From contig CAJTVK010000185.1 of NCBI GenBank assembly GCA_910579645.1, positions 1 to 6,370 of the forward strand: a stretch of 6,370 nt of DNA, given 5' to 3'. Below are positions 5,661-6,370 of this stretch, piece by piece. How positions within the stretch are numbered: position 1 is the first letter of the stretch; each line of letters starts with the position of its first letter. The position numbers were made by a program, and so were the translations under genes. Below the pieces are notes generated by a model that worked only from the letters and a program-made list of their open reading frames with translations, had not been told where the DNA came from and did no database searches. This stretch comes from an uncultured Lachnospiraceae bacterium (GTDB lineage: Bacteria; Bacillota; Clostridia; Lachnospirales; Lachnospiraceae).

Positions 5661-6370
5661 TTACGCCTTTATCCCTGCCTCGGCAAGCATTTTCTTCAAT
5701 TTAGCTATTTCGGCATCTTTATCGGCCAGTTTTGCGGCATTGTCGGCCAGTTTTGCGGCATTGTCGGCCAATTTTGCGGCATTGTCAGCCAGTTTTGCGG
5801 CATTGTCAGTCAGCTGTGCGTCCTGCTCGGCCAGGCGTATTTTGAATTCTACGATTTCAGGTGCCAACAGTTCTTTCAGTTCCTCACACATGTCATTGCC
5901 CTCCTGTATCATTTTCCTAAACAATTCTATGTTTGCTTCCGAAGCCACATTCACGACAGAATCCGCATTCTTCCTGTCCTCCGCCTCCGATAGGACGGCA
6001 TAGCTGCCAAGAAGCTTCCGTGCCCGCTCCATGCTCAGGCTGCGTGTCAGCGATGTGACCCACACATGGCTCTCCCTGTCCAGCTCCTTCGTCACCAGAA
6101 CCTGCATCGGGAACAGTGCCCCGCTCACACGGTATATCCCGCCCGCCTTTTCCGTCACGGCGTACCTTCCCTCAAGCTGCCCCAGAAGCTTCGCCGGCTT
6201 CTGCTCCCTCACAACGGATATTGTGATGTCCGCATCCAGGCTTTCGGCAGTGCCTTCCTTTTCGGCCTTGTATAGGCATGCATAGGACAGCGCCTTGTAA
6301 AAAGTACCGGCATTAAGGTCGTCCCCCGGGGATTTGAACTCAAAGATATTATTTCCGAGGAAAAAATCGC
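5661..6370 (-). CDS. PD-(D/E)XK nuclease-like protein with C-terminal coiled coil, 5' end beyond window
   Basis: The last 235 codons of a gene whose start lies beyond the right edge; the frame is open from 6368 to the TAA at 5661. The visible part opens 'DFFLGNNIFEFKSPGDDLN' and 'YKALSYACLYKA'. The E-x-K pair in 'EFKSP' matches the second half of a PD-(D/E)XK active site. From memory, similar Lachnospiraceae proteins are annotated as PD-(D/E)XK or Rpn-like family members, sometimes wrongly as 3-isopropylmalate dehydrogenase. Nuclease activity is inferred from the motif only, and the first catalytic Asp would lie off the window. A helical region follows, then 'LAEQDAQLTDNAA' and several KLADNAA heptads with Leu every seventh residue, ending 'KLKKMLAEAGIKA': a short coiled coil that probably oligomerises the protein. 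A shorter internal GTG start at 6212 would remove the core and is unlikely. It lies 28 bp (or 112 bp) upstream of the LCP gene, with no obvious functional link to it. Confidence 0.85.
   Translation of the reverse strand, partial: DFFLGNNIFEFKSPGDDLNAGTFYKALSYACLYKAEKEGTAESLDADITISVVREQKPAKLLGQLEGRYAVTEKAGGIYRVSGALFPMQVLVTKELDRESHVWVTSLTRSLSMERARKLLGSYAVLSEAEDRKNADSVVNVASEANIELFRKMIQEGNDMCEELKELLAPEIVEFKIRLAEQDAQLTDNAAKLADNAAKLADNAAKLADNAAKLADKDAEIAKLKKMLAEAGIKA
5723..5827 (-). repeat. 21-bp tandem repeat encoding KLADNAA heptads
   Basis: Four near-identical 21-bp units run 5723-5743, 5744-5764, 5765-5785 and 5786-5806, followed by a degenerate fifth at 5807-5827. Units 1 and 2 are identical; unit 3 has one change and unit 4 one change. 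Each encodes one heptad of the coiled coil at the C-terminus of the PD-(D/E)XK-like protein. Such near-perfect copies suggest recent slippage or recombination, and copy-number changes would stay in frame. Confidence 0.9.

Noticed and set aside
4973..5704. 243-codon open frame on the plus strand
   Set aside because: It lies opposite the LCP gene and runs into the 21-bp repeat; its composition is that of antisense to coding DNA.
5723..5827. CRISPR array
   Set aside because: The 21-bp units are directly adjacent with no spacers and encode in-frame heptads.

Overview
This window most likely comes from a Gram-positive gut Firmicute of the Clostridia, probably Lachnospiraceae. The reasons are the strong AGGAG/AGGGA ribosome-binding sites, a moderate-GC coding style, a Lachnospiraceae-type LCP protein with an NRN motif where the family usually has PRD/NRD, and a PD-(D/E)XK-like protein with an 'EFKSPGDDLN' core that is common in that family. 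The organism call is inferred from protein style, not from a search.

All six supported genes lie on the minus strand and are read from high to low coordinates. In order of transcription they are: (1) the C-terminal 235 codons of a PD-(D/E)XK-like protein ending in a heptad coiled coil built from a 21-bp tandem repeat (6370-5661); (2) a membrane-anchored LytR-CpsA-Psr (LCP) protein (5548 or 5632 to 4445); (3) a small secreted protein of unknown function with a clear signal peptide (4357-3809); (4) an EpsD-like GT4 glycosyltransferase (3564-2392); (5) a GT2 glycosyltransferase (2373-1480); (6) a long gene open from an ATG at 1550 to the left edge of the window. Gene 6 has no stop codon inside the window. 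It resembles the non-catalytic half of COG5610 'HAD-like' proteins found in surface-polysaccharide loci, and it contains its own 33-bp tandem repeat.

Genes 4-6 are tightly packed (an 18-bp gap, then a 71-bp overlap) and probably form one operon that builds a cell-surface glycopolymer. The LCP protein upstream is of the type that attaches such polymers to peptidoglycan, so the window reads as part of a surface or cell-wall polysaccharide locus. The 244-bp gap between genes 3 and 4 is the only sizeable non-coding interval. It holds a strong compound hairpin that folds better in the RNA of the operon strand. Long open frames on the plus strand (for example 1801-2769, 2851-3432 and 4973-5704) are mirror images of the minus-strand genes. 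I see no RNA gene, insertion sequence, CRISPR array or convincing promoter or terminator.
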